From: an uncultured Collinsella sp.
GTDB taxonomy: Bacteria > Actinomycetota > Coriobacteriia > Coriobacteriales > Coriobacteriaceae
Direction: 5' to 3'
Length of the DNA: 64,000 bases
NCBI GenBank assembly: GCA_900540945.1
Contig: UQHQ01000003.1
Span: forward strand, 51,940-115,939
In this document: piece after piece, positions 62,333-64,000 of the stretch
How the letters are laid out: the number at the start of each line of letters is the position of its first letter
Numbering within the stretch: the stretch's first letter is position 1
Notes under the pieces: generated by a model
What the model saw: the letters and a program-made list of their open reading frames with translations, nothing else
What the model was told of the DNA's origin: nothing
The model's database searches: none
Program-made: the position numbers and the translations under genes

Positions 62333-64000
62333 ATGACCGCACCTGCATCCAAGCTGCTCCAGCCCATTACGGTTGGCCCCCTTGAGCTCAAGAACCGCAT
62401 TATGTTTCCGCCGCTGACCACCGGCTACGAGGAGCGTGACGGCTCCATTGGCGAGCGCAGCCTGGCTTTTTACGAGCGCCTGGCCCGTGGCGGCGTGAGC
62501 TACATCGTCATCGGCGACGTCGCTCCCGTCATGACCGCGAGCCCCACGCCCAAGCTGGCGACCGACGCCCAGATCCCCACGTTTAAGGCACTGGCCGACG
62601 CCGTCCACAAGCACGGCGCCAAGATTGCGCTGCAGCTGTTCCACCCCGAGTACGACGTGCCCGGTGTCGGCCGCATGGTCATGGGTTCCATGGCTGCCGC
62701 CAAGGCCGCGCAGGAGGCCAAGGCTGCCGGCGACGAGGAGACCTTTGCCGCCAAGATGGCCGAGTCCAACGAGATCCGCAAACAGGCCTATGCCAAGCTG
62801 CACCACGACATGCAGCACTTCGTGAACGAGGCGAGCGTAGAGCAGCTCACCCAGATCAAGGAGGCTATCGCTGCCTCGGCCGCTCGCGCGCAGCAGGCCG
62901 GAATCGACGCCATCGAGGTCCACGGCGACCGCCTGGTGGGTTCGCTGTGCTCGGCCATCCTCAACAAGCGCACCGACGAGTACGGTGGCTCGTTCGAGAA
63001 CCGCGTTCGCTATGCGCTCGAGGTCGTCGCTGCCATTAAGGAAGCCGCGCCGCAGCTGATGGTGGAGTACAAGCTCCCCGTGATCATGGAGAACCCCGAC
63101 GGCACGCCGCGCGGTAAGGGCGGCCTGCAGCCCGACGAGGCCTGCGAGTTTGCCAAGCTGCTCGAGAGCGCGGGCATCGACATGATCCAGGTTGCACAGG
63201 CAAATCACACCGGCAACATGGGCGACACCATTCCGCCCATGGGCGCCATGCCCTACAACTGGACGCTGCCCGTGGCCGAGCGCGTCAAGGCCCTGGTCTC
63301 CGTGCCGGTGGCAACCGTCGGCCGCGTGGTCTCGGTCGAGGCCGGCGAGAAGATCCTGGAGGATGGCTCTGCCGACATCGTCGCCTATGGCCGCTCGCTC
63401 ATGTGCGACCCCGACATTGCGCTGAAGGCCGCCACGGGCGAGCCCATTCGCGAGTGCCTCAACTGCAATAAGGGCTGTGTCGACGCGATTCAAAACCGCA
63501 AGTACATCTCGTGCGTGCTCAATGCCGAGAACGGCGACGAGGCGACCATCGCCATCAAGCCGGGCGAGGGCGACAAGAAGATCGCCGTGGTGGGCGGCGG
63601 TATTGCCGGCCTGGAGGCCGCGCGCGTGGCGGCCAAGCGCGGCTACGACGTGACCGTCTACGAGGCGAGCGATCATCTGGGCGGCCAGATTGTGCTGGCG
63701 GCTGCGCCTCCGCGCAAGGACGAGATCATGCGCTCGGTCGAGTACTACGAGAAGATTCTGCCTGGCCTGGGCGTGAAGGTCGAGCTCAACCATGCCGCTA
63801 CCGCCGAGGACCTCAACGCCGCCGACGCCGCGATTGTGGCCGTGGGCGCGCACGACGTGGTCATTCCCGTTCCGGGTGCCGATTCGGACAAGGTCGTCTC
63901 GAGCTGGGACGTGCTGGCCGGCAAGGTGGAGCTTACGGGCCGCGTCGCCGTTATTGGCGGGGGCCCGGTGGGGACCCGGACCGCCCAGGAGCCCACGGCC
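62333..64000 (+). CDS. Old-yellow-enzyme family NADH:flavin oxidoreductase with FAD/NAD domain (3' end outside window)
   Basis: 556 residues visible, open at the window end. The N-terminal FMN barrel (LLQPITVGPLELKNRIMFPP; RTDEYGGSFENRVRYALEVV) contains EVHGDRL where many homologues have a His-Asn pair. Then come the [4Fe-4S] ligands CLNCNKGCVDAIQNRKYISCVLN and an FAD-binding Rossmann fold (KIAVVGGGIAGLEAARVAAKRGYDVTVYEA). A second nucleotide fold begins VAVIGGGPVGT. This is the 2,4-dienoyl-CoA reductase / bile-acid BaiCD-like / enoate reductase architecture; the substrate is not determinable. AGAGGA favours ATG 62333 over 62327. Confidence 0.88.
   Translation, partial: MTAPASKLLQPITVGPLELKNRIMFPPLTTGYEERDGSIGERSLAFYERLARGGVSYIVIGDVAPVMTASPTPKLATDAQIPTFKALADAVHKHGAKIALQLFHPEYDVPGVGRMVMGSMAAAKAAQEAKAAGDEETFAAKMAESNEIRKQAYAKLHHDMQHFVNEASVEQLTQIKEAIAASAARAQQAGIDAIEVHGDRLVGSLCSAILNKRTDEYGGSFENRVRYALEVVAAIKEAAPQLMVEYKLPVIMENPDGTPRGKGGLQPDEACEFAKLLESAGIDMIQVAQANHTGNMGDTIPPMGAMPYNWTLPVAERVKALVSVPVATVGRVVSVEAGEKILEDGSADIVAYGRSLMCDPDIALKAATGEPIRECLNCNKGCVDAIQNRKYISCVLNAENGDEATIAIKPGEGDKKIAVVGGGIAGLEAARVAAKRGYDVTVYEASDHLGGQIVLAAAPPRKDEIMRSVEYYEKILPGLGVKVELNHAATAEDLNAADAAIVAVGAHDVVIPVPGADSDKVVSSWDVLAGKVELTGRVAVIGGGPVGTRTAQEPTA

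Overview
The window is high-GC chromosomal DNA from an anaerobic actinobacterium of the class Coriobacteriia, most likely Collinsella or a close relative. This is inferred from the gene set (membrane-embedded LuxR regulator, LAxTG surface proteins, NfnAB, a stand-alone CmpB-like membrane protein, a mannose-family PTS) and from codon usage. No database search was possible.

Layout. 0-5.4 kb: end of rplI, dnaB, purA, purD and a Nudix hydrolase. 5.4-8.3 kb: an ABC exporter and a one-TM protein. 8.3-13.5 kb: carAB behind a PyrR-type RNA hairpin. 13.5-17.8 kb: an AT-richer mannose-family PTS (IIB, frameshifted IIC, IID) with a convergent GntR regulator and an esterase, probably acquired. 18-18.7 kb: a Phd/RelE-type toxin-antitoxin pair. 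19-26.2 kb: purE, a class B sortase, a MoaE-like protein, a CmpB-like protein, purF, purM and purN. 26.3-32.8 kb: an orphan PTS IIA, a parvulin foldase, YqeY, a polar amino-acid ABC transporter and a cytidylate-kinase-like protein. 32.8-43.6 kb: a membrane LuxR regulator divergent from two LAxTG-anchored surface proteins of 661 and 2200 residues. 43.7-49.8 kb (minus strand): nfnAB, pth, prs, glmU. 50-53.3 kb: an ECF vitamin transporter (T, fused A-A', S). 53.4-61.4 kb: exonuclease III, sirtuin, a folP-folK fusion with a broken frame, a biotin-ligase-like protein, an AAA/DUF4143 ATPase, coaX and a PP2C-like protein. 61.5-64 kb: initiator tRNA, a long palindrome array and the start of an old-yellow-enzyme reductase cut by the window end.

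Metabolically the window supplies purine synthesis (purA, D, E, F, M, N, plus prs for PRPP), the carbamoyl phosphate step shared by pyrimidines and arginine, folate synthesis, CoA synthesis and cell-wall precursor synthesis (glmU). Purine genes are scattered rather than in one operon.

The most unusual property is non-coding. At least eight distinct families of palindromic or inverted-repeat elements occupy nearly every intergenic gap. The main ones are: arrays of a 15-nt motif alternating in orientation every 40 nt (three loci, 11 units); a pair of 149-nt elements with identical ends but unrelated 96-nt hairpin cores that keep the same internal mismatch; a family of REP-like hairpins built on GGGACAG; a hairpin repeat present three times around the DUF4143 ATPase gene; and a 191-bp inverted-repeat element inserted in frame as the linker between the two halves of the ECF ATPase. 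Two candidate regulatory circuits are also visible: a GntR operator shared by the PTS operon and the regulator/esterase intergenic region, and a TAGGTTC-N8-GAACCTA dyad upstream of both LAxTG genes, next to the LuxR gene.
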